Shown: positions 62,701 through 64,000 of the stretch, in pieces
How positions within the stretch are numbered: the stretch's first letter is position 1
Layout of the letters: every line of letters starts with the position of its first letter
Source of the DNA: Stichopus chloronotus
Taxonomy: Eukaryota > Echinodermata > Holothuroidea > Aspidochirotida > Stichopodidae
Assembly (NCBI GenBank): GCA_021234535.1
Contig: CM037830.1
Location: 23,057,116 to 23,121,115, forward strand
Direction of reading: 5' to 3'
DNA length: 64,000 nucleotides
Made by a program: the position numbers and the translations under genes
The notes under the pieces: model-generated
What the model saw: only the letters and a program-made list of their open reading frames with translations
The model's database searches: none
What the model was told of the DNA's origin: nothing

Positions 62701-64000
62701 GATGAAGGAGATAGAGAGGAAAAGTATCACCGGGAAAGTAAACATCGTGAATAATGACCATATATCATTTGATGAGATGATTTGTGACCTGGAGTTACGT
62801 GTCCAAGAAGGGATTACCATTTTTGCATTGGCAGAAATTGTAATCTCACATTAGTCTCACATTAGTCAAGGGTGAATCCGACGTTGATGACAGGTATGGC
62901 AGACATGGCAATGACAGGCGTTAAAAAGGCTCATTTATTTGGTTCACAAATGTCATGATATTTTGTTACACCTGTTGAGTGTTACATGGTAAATGGCGGC
63001 CAGACTAAGAGATTCCAAACATATCACACAAAACTGAATCAACAATGGTAGGATGATTAACAATCGAAATCACTTAGTCTAATGAAAATCTGTGACCAGA
63101 GACTGTTTACTACAATATATTGACCAAAGGCAATTCATGTTCATGAAACACTACAATTTTCGGTAACTGAAGGAATAGATACATGAATAATGAGGCTAAT
63201 TGGAAGTATTGGCATATAATGGATTCTTGTCAAACTTCCCACAAAATAAACTATATCAACTCGATGAACCCCCTCAAGAAAAAAACCTCATCATGAATTC
63301 AGTTCCAGTCATGACGTATGCATGGTATGCCCATTGTGCAAAAAAAAAAAAAATGTAAATAAATAAAAATAACAATAAAAATAAAATGAGCATGTAGGTG
63401 AATCATGAAAGTGGTGTAGGGGAGGGGGTGGTACAGATGGACTCAGAGGTTGATGGGAACCCAAATGAAGCAAATCGCCGACGATTTCCAATAGTGAGCC
63501 GTTGAAAGATTGAGGGTAGACATACACCGAACGCAACCATGTAGATGGCCTAGTTCAATCAGGGAAGTGCAAATGCACCTCCCTGGTTCAATACGGTAAT
63601 ACACTAGTTTACGTCTCCTCCTGATTAGGCTTTCGTCATGCATCGATGAACAATTGTCTTGGGTGTCACATACAATTTCTTTGCACTAATCAAAAGTAAA
63701 ATAATTAGTGCATTTGAATGAAAATTTCTAAAGAAAAATGATGTATTAAGTTAGAAAAAGTTGGAGACTATGTTACCACCCCTCGAAAAAAAAAGAGAGT
63801 TTAAATGGAAATAATGATCGGGTATAGAGACCTACTGTGAGCTTGAAAAGGGGAAGCAAAGTGTCGATGTTGGAACAATTGCAAAATCCTCGGTCTCCCT
63901 TTTTCTTAAAATATTAACACAATAAGTATTTTTTTTTTACATCTGTAAAACAGATACACAATTCACACTGCTTAACTATGTTTTTCACTAAATTTTCCTC

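Noticed and set aside
62636..62854. 72-codon plus-strand frame with charged sequence
   Set aside because: Its start overlaps a fragment of dispersed repeat R1 and nothing else supports coding.

Overview
The window looks like intron-rich, repeat-rich animal nuclear DNA. It is AT-rich, with long introns, GT-AG splice sites, many microsatellites, poly-C tracts and non-autonomous DNA transposons. There are no bacterial-style operons, no rRNA or tRNA genes that I could recognise, no CRISPR array and no long transposase or reverse-transcriptase ORF. The repeat style (hAT-like short elements, 'GGCCCGTATCCAGGGG'-type transposon ends, frequent TACTGTA and AGGCCTA words) suggests a marine invertebrate, perhaps an echinoderm or another deuterostome. 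That placement is an inference from general familiarity, not something proven here.

The one gene I can support is on the minus strand. It runs from about 49,995 (5' end, tentative) leftwards and off the left edge of the window. Eight exons, plus one tentative first coding exon, join in phase into one open frame of 1,194 nt (398 codons). The predicted protein has an N-terminal signal peptide, one Ig-like domain, a short linker partly encoded by a 42-nt micro-exon, two complete fibronectin type III (FN3) domains and the first half of a third. This is the ectodomain of a cell-surface adhesion or receptor protein. The membrane segment and any cytoplasmic domain lie outside the window, so the family (receptor tyrosine phosphatase-like, DCC/neogenin-like, sidekick-like or other) stays open.

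Layout: 1-4.9 kb holds FN3-3 (first half) and FN3-2. 4.9-12.8 kb is an intron with a degenerate satellite and a 1.18-kb hAT-like insertion ending 58 bp from the next exon. 12.8-14.5 kb holds FN3-1 and the micro-exon. 14.5-33 kb is an 18-kb intron with a foldback MITE, tandem duplications and a dispersed repeat. 33.0-38.0 kb holds the two Ig exons, with a well-bounded 379-bp hAT-type element between them. 38-49.9 kb is probably intron 1, and includes a CpG-richer patch near 48 kb. 49.9-64 kb is upstream DNA in which I see no convincing gene, only microsatellites, a roughly 0.9-kb inverted-repeat element and dispersed repeats.

Most other open frames in the window are chance frames in AT-rich or repeat DNA and are left out. 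I found no clear new biological system. The most interesting points are the gene architecture with its micro-exon, the two transposons bounded by target-site duplications inside its introns, and several dispersed or tandem repeat families.
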